Source: Sepioteuthis lessoniana (lineage: Eukaryota; Mollusca; Cephalopoda; Myopsida; Loliginidae). From it: DNA of 64,000 nt. The notes under the pieces are model-generated. The model was not told the origin of the DNA. It did no database searches and was given only the letters and a program-made list of their open reading frames with translations. The stretch is from the NCBI GenBank assembly GCA_963585895.1, contig OY757921.1:54952590-55016589 (forward strand). Direction: 5' to 3'. A program made the translations under genes and the position numbers. This document shows positions 11,260 to 21,045 of the stretch, one piece after another (the stretch's first letter is position 1; every line of letters starts with the position of its first letter).

Positions 11260-14064
11260 ATCATCCCTTAATTATTTTTTAAAATTCCACATGTGGAATT
11301 TTCTTCACGTTCGTCTCCATCACCCTCACACGTATATTTTACAGAATAATTTACAAGGACCATAATGGCTGAAAACACAAAAAGAAATTACCTAAACCAC
11401 AGCAAAACAAAATCTTACTTAGAAGGCGACCTTCTCCTAATGTAACACTTGCTCGGCTAATTATTATCTAAATTTGTTTTACTATCTTTGCGTGGTTGGT
11501 CATCTTGACATGTGTGCATCAAGGTACAATGCGGATTCATCTTTCATCCTCCCAACACAACGGGTCCTCTATAATTCTTTGAAGAATTTTAAAACCCTAA
11601 AAGGACCATACTCTGGTCCCAGATCCTGGTCACAAACCTAGTGACCCTGGTCATTCCAGCAATACATTTCGCCTGGATTCCTCATGACCACACTCCAGTT
11701 CTTCGCTCAACAGGTTCCTACCTGGAGTAACCGGAGAATTTCATAAACTAAAACACAATATCTTCAAGGCCCAAAGAATTCCACTTAAATCTACAAAAAT
11801 CATGGCCCAAAACAAAGTATCACAATACATCCGAATGTATCACAATCTGACACGCATGCAATACCACCTAAAATAGACCACGCAAAATACTTATTAGCAA
11901 TGTGTTACACATTTTTTTCATCATTAAGTTTCTGTTACCATGCCTATTGGTTTGCAAGCCCTTGAGGAACATGCTTCACAAGGTTTCTTTTCAATTTAAT
12001 CATCAACACTCGTGGCTACCAATATATAGGCGCCTCGCCTTTCCCAGATTCGTTTCACTTCGCCAAATCATGCACGAATCCAAAACATCATCGTGACTGA
12101 AAGACTCAGACATCATCCACAAAATATTGGAGTAGGCCACGCCTTTATTCCATCCTTAGGACTCCAATCTGAAATAATTATTTCTTTTGCCGTCTGCAAA
12201 AAAATCTTCGGTAACACTTTGGATGAATCTCTGTCCTAATCTCGCGTCATCCCACGATTCGTCAAAACAGAAACCTAAAAAGATATTTCCTATTCCACGA
12301 AAACCCAAAGTCTAAAAAAAAGTTTAGAATCAATATAATTACAAATTTTAGTAAACCTAGTATAAAATCCTCTGTTAATGGTTTTCGTCAAATTTCATAA
12401 TATGAAACAGAAAAAAAATTTTTTTCTAATGTCGCCTTTAAACTCAAGCAAACTCAAAAATTTTCACTTTACAACAAGTCAAAACAATATTACAATCACA
12501 GTTCACAAATGTTCAGTTTTCTTTTCTTCTTTTTTTAATCTATGTACTGTCTATTTCTCTAAAAAAAATGTTTGTTCTTTCTTTGTTTTTTTCTATATGC
12601 TGTGTTCAACAATGTTCAAGTTTCTTTTCTTTTTTTTTTCTCTGTCCTTTTTCCATTGTCCTGTACCTTTTTGTTTTTGTTTTTGTTTTCTTTTTTTTTC
12701 TTTTTTTTTTTTTTTTCATAATAAATTGCTCATTCAATGTCCCTTTTTTCCAACCTTATATCTACCTCTCTCTGTCTTTACCTTAATACAATAACTATAG
12801 GTTCACTTCCTAGTTTATTCAATTTCAGTCAATAGTACCATAAATTAAGCCTGATTTATAATAAAACTTTCTCAATAGCTTCTTTTTTTCTTTTTTCTTT
12901 TGCAAAAAAATATCCCGGGTGTTTTGTTTTTTTCCTAAACAACCAAAACTTTTATCAATTCAGCCAACATTTCCCAATTCAAAACAATTCCAAATCCGAA
13001 TCTGCGAATCTTCGCCACACCTGGTTCCGTCAAAATTCTGCGCATCTCTTAATCATCTCCAAAACCCTGTTTCAAAATATCTTCCCCAATAACAATCTCA
13101 AAGCTCCACTCCAGTGGGGAACTCACAAAATACCTGTCTGCCTCGTCAGACACAAAAAAAACGGCCATCAGCGCCGAAAATATCGATTCTCCCAACTTCA
13201 CAAAACCTGGTATGGCTTCTACCAGTACCCAAAATCGATCCCACGCTAGGGAGACTCCAACAAAAGACACTTCCAATCCACAAGTTCAAAACATGAAAAC
13301 TTACCCAAAAAGTCTTAACTACAGATATGCGCAATCCTTGGACAAACCACCGATATGCGGGATTCCAGATCTTAGACTGAAATTCTAATTTTCAATCACC
13401 ACTCGCCCGGACCACTGACAAGTTACTACGAAACCCCATTCATGAAAAGAATATTGTTTATTACAAAGTGTCACCCAAAAACCGGACTGTAACTGTCGCA
13501 TAGTCATCTTTCTTTCCCTTCTTTTACTGCCCTTTTTTTCTCTCCATCACTACGATACAATATTACATATAGCAGTAATTACAATTTTTATCTAGGGATC
13601 GCACATACTTTTTTTTTTAATTATTTCCAATTTTATCCCTCTAGAAAGGCCCTTGTCATTAAAACTAATATTTTCACCATTATAATCAATTTAAATCCTA
13701 TTTTTTTTACGAATCCAAATTAATTGACAGAGTTATTTGAACGCAGCAATTTACTTAGTCTTTTTTTTTTCCTTTTCTCTTTTCTCTTTTTGTTGCTGGT
13801 TTGTTCTGTTTTTTTTTTCTTTTTTTTTTCTTTCTATTAAGCATGATGCGGTTTCTTCCTTTGTCCTTTTTTTCCTGTTCTTTTCGCATCGGTCTGTTGC
13901 TTTTCCTTCCTTTTTTCTTTTTTTTTCTTTCCATTCCAGCATTTTTCTTTGTCCTTTTCGTTGATGTCATGTTGTGATGCTTAAGACTGTCGTTTACGGT
14001 AACTAGGTTCGTTCTGAGTCCTTGCAGAAACTCGGCTGGCACGGGCACCAATTATACATACAAA
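11260..14064 (-). other. Interior of the LTR element, no recognised gene
   Basis: It is dominated by homopyrimidine tracts on the plus strand, notably 12530-12720 and 13755-13960. Long low-complexity frames there (Phe-rich or Lys-rich) are products of composition. A ~75-codon minus frame at 13049-13276 is less biased, but I cannot assign it. Confidence 0.6.
14033..14050 (-). other. Putative primer-binding site
   Basis: Minus-strand TGGTGCCCGTGCCAGCCG would pair with a tRNA 3' end terminating in GGCACCA. It lies about 15 nt inside the LTR edge, further than the usual few bases, so confidence is limited. Confidence 0.45.
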
Positions 14065-14756
14065 TGTTGTATTCTCATAAGCATACACATATACAGATTC
14101 ATCTACATAATGAATAATAGACGAACGAAGACTTCTTTAAAAAAATATACCTCTCACTTTATTGCAAGGGTTCGAAAAGGGTTACTCAAGGTTTTTCTGT
14201 AAGAGGGAGCTGGAGACCGAATAGACCTGCAATATATTGACCCCCACTCTTATGGCCATCAGCGTTGTGTCTTTCTTGTCCTCCAGTGCTGCTCAACCGG
14301 AGGCTCGGGGGCTCAGCTTTCTGCTGAGTGCTGGCTTTCTCTACCACATCTTCTCACCAACGGGTCTCCGAAACTACTGGGGGTCCCGAGGGCCCCTTCG
14401 ACCGGGTACGGCTTTCCCTACCACATCTCGTCTCTAACTCATTTTCTCCAACTGTCTGACTTCCTGTCTTGACCGAGTTATATAATAGTTCAACGCCCTC
14501 TCAATCGCCTACTCAATCTTTGGAATGGCATGTTTGATCGTCATCAAGCGGAAATAACTGTCATGCAGTTCAGGTATCACTCTCTTCCGGTCCATCAGTC
14601 TATGAGTGTATCATGGGCTTTTACCTTGTCCCATTTCGTCAGCCAAATCCGCCTACGCGATTTCTTTCGATTACTGGCCATTGGAATGTGTCACTTCTTT
14701 CCAGTGTATCACTTTGGAATGGCATGTTTGGCCGGTCCGAAGGTCAGTATATAACA
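14065..14756 (-). repeat. 5' LTR of the 10.5-14.8 kb element
   Basis: Partner of 10542-11259. Most of the length difference between the two lies in the microsatellite-like part near the left edge and one ~11-bp indel. Confidence 0.85.
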
Positions 14757-14978
14757 TTTGTAGTTATAGCTTATTAATTTGGGTGTGCGATTATAGTGTT
14801 TTTTTTCAACTTGAATTTTTTTTTTAATTTGGATTTGGGAGAAAATGGGTTTTAAAATGTAAGACTATGGAGCTAGAATCATTAAGGTGTATCGTAAACC
14901 GTCTTGAAAGAGTTGTACTTATGAGACCAACAAACGTATTATATTCCTTGGAGACATAAAGGGACATTTGAAAATATA

Positions 14979-15859
14979 CGAGGATCATTAAATAAGTTTC
15001 CAGACATTTTTCGTAAGGGCACATGAATCTCTAGTCCTCTTCGAAGTAATCTCCTCCGGCTGCAATGCACTTGTACTGTTCCAACAACTTCTAGAAGGCC
15101 CTATGGAAGTCGTCTTGTGTGAGCGTGTCAATGACCTTCGTTACAACCTCGTTCATTTCCTCAATTGTCTCATAACGACACCCTCTGAGCTTAGGGTATA
15201 ACCAAAAGTCACAGGGAGCAAGGTCTGGACTACAGGGACGGTGAGGAGTTGTCTTGATGCCCATCTTGGTCAAATAGTCTGTGACAAGGATGAAGCTGTG
15301 AACTGGTGCATTGTCCTGCCGCTGACCCGATTTGAAGAGTGCTGGCCTCTTCCGACGGAATCTCTTCCTGAACTCCCTTAAAACCTCAACATTGTAATCC
15401 TAACCCTAACCCTTTGGCCAATCAACTCTGGTGTATTGACTTCTTTACTCTTCCCACACGTCTCATCATCCCTCACAAACTCCCTGCCTTACTTGAATCT
15501 CTTATGCCACTCAAAAACTGATAATCGATTCATGCAAGATGGTCGAAAAGCAGCCTGAAGCATTCCATACGTTCCTGTGGCATTTTTTCCAAGTTTAAAA
15601 CAGAATTTTATTGCATATCGTTCTTTTAAAGTGTCCTCACCTCCAATATTGCATTTTTGAAATTCACCTGCTGTAACAATTAGGCTTTAGTAGGCTGTAT
15701 TCCAATTGCTGCTGTAGCTGTTCATTTGAACCTGAAATCAAAAAAATTGGTCAGTCTTCTCATAAGATGTATAACAATAACATACTGAATTTTCAAGAGT
15801 CTATGACAATTTTAAATGCCCATACGAAAAAAGTCTTGAAACTTATCGTATGCGCCTCG
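14979..15859 (-). mobile_element. mariner (Tc1/mariner) transposon, internally deleted
   Basis: Terminal inverted repeats beginning CGAGG (left CGAGGATCATTAAATAAG; right end, read on the minus strand, CGAGGCGCATACGATAAG) are flanked by TA on both sides. This is the mariner signature. Minus-strand coding remains include the N-terminal helix-turn-helix part near 15490-15640 (KFCFKLGKNATGTYGML) and the C-terminal part at 15091-15273 (MGIKTTPHRPCSPDLAPCDF), with the DNAPVH catalytic Asp just before it. The element is 881 bp against about 1.3 kb for whole relatives. The middle of the transposase, including the first catalytic Asp, is missing. At the deletion junction is a telomere-like tract (15399-15413). 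It cannot encode active transposase. Confidence 0.85.
15399..15413 (-). repeat. Interstitial telomeric-type tract (TTAGGG), 2.5 units
   Basis: The minus strand reads AGGGTTAGGGTTAGG. It sits at the point where the mariner transposase reading jumps from the N-terminal segment to the late catalytic segment, so it looks like filler at a deletion junction. Confidence 0.65.
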
Positions 15860-15919
15860 TAAATATTGAGTAGGTTGCTTATAAATATTTGTAGGATATT
15901 CATTCAGAAATCATCATCA

Positions 15920-16309
15920 TCATATCGTGCTGGTAGCACGGATATCCCTGACCCTCTCTCGCCACTCCTCCCTATCGTTCATCGCCCTAGGTAGGTCTTC
16001 GGGACAACATCCTGTATCCTCACATAGCTGCTGAATGTACGTTCGAGCTGGTCGCCCTGCTTTTGCGCGGCCATGTGTGGGGATACATAAGAGTACATCT
16101 CTTATGAGTTCATCTCTGCTTCTCCAGCAGTGTCCTGCATGTCTGGTTCGTCTAACTTGAATAGTTTTGTGATAGGGGGCAGGTGGCCGTACAGTTGGTG
16201 TCTTGTGGGGTGTTGCTGCCAGGACTTGTTCAGGATTGCACGCAGCATTCTTGTGTAATTGCCATCTAGTTTCTTCTCCAGCCGTTTTGTTAGCGTCCAT
16301 GTAGTGCAT
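15920..16309 (-). pseudogene. C-terminal tail of RTE LINE copy 2 (shifted frame)
   Basis: This carries the C-terminal domain typical of the family: RTRHAGHCWRSRDELI, GRAKAGRPARTYIQQLCEDT and DREEWRERVRDIRA. It is separated from the main frame by a frameshift near 16170. The function of this tail is not known to me; it is conserved in all three longer copies in the window. Confidence 0.8.
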
Positions 16310-18162
16310 CCATATAGCAGTATCGATGTGACCGCTGCCTGGAAGAAACTGCGTTTCATTTTATCGGTTAGGTCTGATTTCCATATAATCGATAGCCTAT
16401 TGATAGCTGTCCATGCTTTCGTTATCCTCGTTTCGATGTCCTTTTCGGTTGATTCAACGCTGCTTCCTAGGTACGTGAATTTGTCTACTAGTTTAAGTGG
16501 GGTTCCTTCTATAGTGGAGATGTCCCCCGTTTGGTTATAGCACATATATTCCGTTTTGTGTGCATTAACATAGAGGCCTATGCTTGCTGCTGCTCGTTCC
16601 AAACTATGCAGAAGTGTTTCGGCTTGGTCAGGTGTATTTGCCAGTATCGCTATGTCATCGGCGTAGTCGGCGTCGGTAATTGTTGTTGCGGGGTATCTTC
16701 TGCTTCTTTTCTTCGTCAGTTCGAAGCAATTCTCTTTGATTTTGTCAATCGATGTTCTAAGTACGTAGTCTAGACAAATGATAAAGAGGTACGGGGCTAG
16801 CGTGTCCCCTTGTAGTACTCCTGCTACAATGTCAAAGTATTCTGAGTCTCCATCCGGTGATTGTATTTTTACTTTAGTGTTTCTATAGAGAATCATAATT
16901 GCCGCTACGGTTTCTTTAGGTATGCCGTACGCTAGTAGGATTTGTTCCATCTTTCCTCTGTGAATGGAGTCGAAAGCCTTGGTAAAGTCGACAAATATTA
17001 ATGTCACTTGTAGGTTCTTTGCCCGTACACCTTCAAGGATTCTGCGGATGGTTAATATTTGTGAGGTCGTGGATCTATTTCTTCGGAAGCCATTTTGGTT
17101 TTTTCTAAGTATGTTGTCGATTTCTGAAGCTTTCCTATTTTTAATTTTTCTGAGAACCGAGTCGAGTTCTTCTTGTGTGAACGGTCCTAGTTTAATGTCT
17201 AATTCTTTGCTAATTATTCTGGTGATTGGTTCATGTGTTATTTTCGGTGGGTTTCCTAGTAGGTTTTCGAAGTGCTGTTTCCACAATTTTATTCTTTCTT
17301 GTTGGTTTGCTGCTTTCAGTTTTGCTTTGGCTGTGTTCTTTCTTCTGCTCACTTCGTTTATTGTTTGCCAGGCTATTCTAGATTGTCTATCTTCCACCGA
17401 GTCTCTAATCTTATCTATCTGATTTTGAATGTATTCTGTCTGTTCCTTTATATATATGCCTGCTAATTGATATTGTGCCGTTTTTAGTTTTAAGGCATTT
17501 GTGTTTGTTGAGTTTTTTCGATAGTTTTTGGAGGCTGTTTTCACTAGTGCACATTTTTCTCTCACCGCTAAAGTTTCCCATGGGACTCTGTATTTAGTTT
17601 TAATTTTTGTTGGAATGTATTTTGCTGCTGCCTCGAGGTGTGCATTGACGAAATTTTCGTATTCGTCGTTTGGTGTACTTTTTTCCGTCTTTTCTTGTAG
17701 TGTTTCGAATCTGTTTCTTAATTCTAATACGTATTTATCTCTTATATCTTTGTTGTTTGATAGGGCCCAGTCATAGTGTTTGGTGGTCGCTGTTCGTTTG
17801 GCGTTTTTTTGTAGGCTTAATCGTATTTTTGCCGTGACTATTCGGTGATCGGTGGACACACCCTCAAAAGAGGAGTATGCCTCGCAATTCAATGCACTAT
17901 TTTTCCATTTCTTGTTTATAAGGACGTAGTCTATCTGAGCTTTAGTATTGTTTGCGTACGTGTATGTCCATAGTTTGCCCTCTCTTTTTTGGTAGTTTGT
18001 ATTGAGGCATGCTAATCTATTTTCTATCATGAAATCTGTTAGATGTTGCCCATTCCTATTTGACGTGTTGTGGAGGCTGTATTTGTTGTTTCCGTTTTTC
18101 CCGATTTGGGCATTCATGTCTCCGCCAATGACTAACATGTTGTGTTTTGGGATGCTACGCAC
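16102..18162 (-). pseudogene. RTE LINE endonuclease/reverse transcriptase, 686 codons
   Basis: A long open frame spans the C-terminal half of the endonuclease and most of the reverse transcriptase. A TGA just upstream of the first Met (VRSIPKHN) separates it from the N-terminal endonuclease part, which continues in frame above. Near residue 340 the reading jumps from KIKNRKA to SEIDNILRKNQNGF. Copy 3 keeps sequence before EIDNIL (TSIAAKIYN) that is absent here, so an in-frame deletion of very roughly 70-90 codons has removed the early RT motifs. The last ~20 residues are out of frame; the true C-terminus continues in another frame at 15920-16309. All four polymerase-core motifs from DFTKAFDS onward are intact, but the copy should be inactive. 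Confidence 0.85.
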
Positions 18163-18790
18163 TCATGAGGATAACTCATCGTAGAAGGTGACTAGTTCAT
18201 TTTCTTCACTAACATTGGTGGGGCTGTAGCATGAGATGATTGTTGCTCTGGGGTTTCCGTTAAATGTAGCTGCCATCATTCTAGGTTGTATTTTCTCAAC
18301 GCTATTAAGCGTTTTTAATGCTCTAGGTCCTATAAGTAATCCTACCCCTCCTACTGCGGCGTTGACAGAGTTTTTCCATGCGGATACAGCGGCGAGCGAC
18401 CAGCCATTGCCAGTTTCGTGATATTTGATATCTTCTGTGTGCGTGTATCTGTGTTCTTGTATGCATATTATGTCTATCTTATGTTCTTCGGCCGATGCGA
18501 TTAGCTCTGGGAGTTGTCCTATTCTATTTAAGATTCTTACGTTAAATGTGGCTATTTGTAGTGTTTGCTTGCATTTTAGTAGTTTTGATCGAACACCGAG
18601 GCCAGGGCTCCAACCTCAGCAGGACGCGCCCCTTTTTTACCCGCGCGAAGAGCGATGCGGTTTGTGTAAGTGGTTTGAGTGTGGGTCATGGTTATCTTTC
18701 GATGGCTGTTTTATTCTCTTCTATAGAAGCCACTCTTATAGAGGAGCAGCAGTAGTTCCCCGATCGAACTAGCGAACCTGAGCGTAAAGT

Positions 18791-19749
18791 CGTCAAACTC
18801 ACGTCCAGGACCCGTTTAGGTATTGAGTTTGGTCGTACATGGGTTTATTCAAATACCTTTACGTACATCATGCTGCTTCCCATGTGTACGCATAAAAAAA
18901 GGGGGGGGGTAATTTTGGTTTTAAGTTTTAACTTAGTTAAAGTCCAACATTAAGGTACTTTCGAATGACTTTCAATGGTACTGACTTGTGCTTTTTTTTT
19001 TTTTTGCTGTATTGGGACTTTTCCTAGGTTTTTCATTTTTTTACTACAGTTGGGAACCTAACAGGCATCAGGAATTATAGAGCTTAAAAGTTTGTTTTTT
19101 TTTTTTGTTGTTTTTTTCCTTGGGGGGGGTGCTATGGTAGCATTAGGTGTTTTAGGCTTTTTCTTTTTCTTCTTAGCACGTTAGATATCGAAACGAGTGC
19201 TTAACTTAAAATTCGTGCTTCTCGAAGTCATTTGACGGTTATGCCATTTGATATTTGATGGGTCATCAAATTAAAGAGCGATCAAAACCTTGGTGGCTAT
19301 CGTATGTTATTCTCGACATCACACAAGTTTCTGCTAAACTGTTGAAAGGTAAATCAATTTTCACTACGAGTATTTTCCAACCGTACATAAATCTATGCTT
19401 CTCAGGATCAAGACCAATAAATATCAGATCGATCCTTAGACATTTGAGTATTCCTCTTGTTATTCCTAATTCATATTCCTATCTTCACTCGTCCCCCACT
19501 CTCGTCATTCTTCCTCATCATTTACCACGCGTGGTTTTTTTGTTTGTTTTTTTTTTTTGTTTGTTGTTGATTTTTGTTTTGTTTTTTGTTTTGTTTTGGT
19601 TTGGTTCGTTTTTTTGGGGGGGATAAGTTTTAGGGGCTGGGAAGGCGTCTCATCTAACTGTAATGTCTAGCAAGCTACTCTCGCAAATCCATTGCTCATT
19701 AGACTTTTGCAGCTTTGTGCCAAATCTAAGCTATGCTTTGCTTTTAGGG
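18791..19749. other. Unrecognised stretch with G and T homopolymers
   Basis: No gene is recognised. Poly-G/poly-T runs occur near 18899, 18993, 19090 and 19536-19622. Confidence 0.5.
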
Positions 19750-19985
19750 GGTGGTAGTTGAACTTAACGTAACGGTTATTGTCGTAGAAAATGGAATCGG
19801 TGACATGAGATGAGATTGTTGCATTTCACTTAACGCTAATGTCCCAGAGAAAGGCATGAATCTATCTGTTCCCAACCCAGCTGCGGGTAAATGGTAGGAG
19901 AGACTTGGTTTCCTAGCCTTTCTTTGGCAACTAGTCGAGAAGAAGGAATACTCTGAATACTCTGCTTAAAAAAGCGGAGGTTTTG
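19750..19985 (+). mobile_element. tRNA-derived SINE (family A), diverged
   Basis: The body matches the other family A copies: GCATTTCACTTAACGCTAAT, then GAGAAAGGCATGAATCTATC, then a late GAATACTCTGAA block. The tRNA-like head is poorly preserved. Confidence 0.6.
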
Positions 19986-20804
19986 GGTAAATATACACTT
20001 CACCTCGTTATCATACCATCTTAACCTTTTGCTTATAGTGGTCAGTTTTTCTTGCTAAGAGTGAATCTTAGTAAAAAAAAAAAATCACAAGGAAAAAAGG
20101 TGGCATAATATTTTAGGGAATACTAATCAAAGTGATAACCGCAGTCATAAGTGTGGTCACTCGAGCACTCTTCTTCTCCTGTATTAATTGAGACCCAACC
20201 CAAGAGAAATTCTCCTTTTCTCTCTAGAATCTCACCATATACAGGAGAGCAATAGAGCTGAAGATAAACATTAAACAAGTATTTTAATGAACCATTAACC
20301 TTAGTAAATCTCAAACTTAAATAAAATCCTTTCCACGCCCGGATTAATGTCGTAGGAATCTACACTAAAAGGATAATCAGCTTTTTCCTCGAAAATAATC
20401 CGCTTATCTTCTGTCAGACCAGAGTCGAATTATCCCCCCGTCTCTTTCTAACTCCGTCTTAGAAGTCCAGGGCAACATATAAATCTTGAAAGTAATTCAA
20501 ATTTTCACCTGTAGCGATGCTCCCTCTAAAATATGGCTCATTAATTCAATCATTTGTGCAATCAGGTTTCTTTAAAAATAGCAATTCTATAATATAAATC
20601 TTTTACGTGATCAATCAATGGTTCTTTGAGGTGAGCCAATCGCTGAATCACTAAAACCCGTTCTTTATCGGAGGATAGTAACTAATAAGCCGGACTGGGG
20701 CATCATAGTGAGCGAGTTCGAACTTGAATTTTACTATTTCGTTCTCTTTCGGACAAATATTCCTGGAAAGGTATACACCTCTTTATTCTTCCCTGCTATG
20801 AGTT

Positions 20805-21045
20805 CTCTACCGGTTCATTGGCCTAGTGGGTTGTGTTCTATCCCAGGTTGCGTCATACCAATGACCTTAAAAGTGTTACTTGATACCTCCTTGCTAAACA
20901 CTCAGCAATATAAGGTACGTATCGAGGGTAAAGTGAAGCAATCCAGGGAAAGGAGTAGCTCCCTCCCCTACACTTTTGTGTAGTAGCTATTTAAAAGGGG
21001 GCTTCAGGTCACCGTCGACTACAGTCGCCAACTTTACTATGAGTT
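20805..21045 (+). mobile_element. tRNA-derived SINE (family B), head partly deleted
   Basis: It shares the body of 45605-45865: ACTCAGCAATATAAGGTACG, AATCCAGGGAAAG, GTGTAGTAGCTATT and GTCGCCAACTTTA. The head keeps only a short promoter-like part (GTTCTATCCCAGGTTGCGTC). Confidence 0.8.

Larger units (their letters stand above)
10538..14760 (-). mobile_element. LTR retrotransposon (Gypsy-like, non-autonomous), structurally whole
   Basis: Two direct repeats of about 0.7 kb (10542-11259 and 14065-14756) start TGTTGTAT and end TATATAACA on the plus strand. A TTTG target duplication lies immediately outside both ends (10538-10541, 14757-14760). The minus orientation is inferred. The sequence inside the right-hand LTR reads TTGGTGCCCGTGCC on the minus strand, a plausible tRNA primer-binding site, and AATAAA is on the minus strand in both LTRs. 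The ~2.8-kb interior is strongly T-rich on the plus strand and holds no domain I recognise, so it looks like a LARD-type passenger. By eye the LTRs differ at roughly 4-5 percent, so it is a fairly old insertion. Confidence 0.75.
15910..18790 (-). mobile_element. RTE-type LINE, copy 2, nearly full length
   Basis: This is the best-preserved copy of the RTE family here. The 5' end near 18790 is set by homology to copy 1, and the 3' end carries a short ATGATGATG tail at 15910-15922. Order on the minus strand is endonuclease (starts ~18560; CIQEH, then GGDMNAQIG ~18120, STDHRIV ~17850), reverse transcriptase (DFTKAFDS, LQGDTLAPYLFI, YADDIAIL, NAHKTEYM), then the C-terminal RTRHAGHCWRS and DREEWRERVRDIRA motifs. 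A mariner ends only ~50 bp from its 3' end. Confidence 0.9.

Noticed and set aside
12378-12794. 138-codon Phe-rich frame that looks like a membrane protein
   Set aside because: It is the translation of homopyrimidine tracts inside an LTR element; hydrophobicity is compositional.
13755-14051. 98-codon Lys-rich frame near the primer-binding site, resembling a basic gag
   Set aside because: Low-complexity purine tract; no nucleocapsid or capsid motif. Position alone is not enough.
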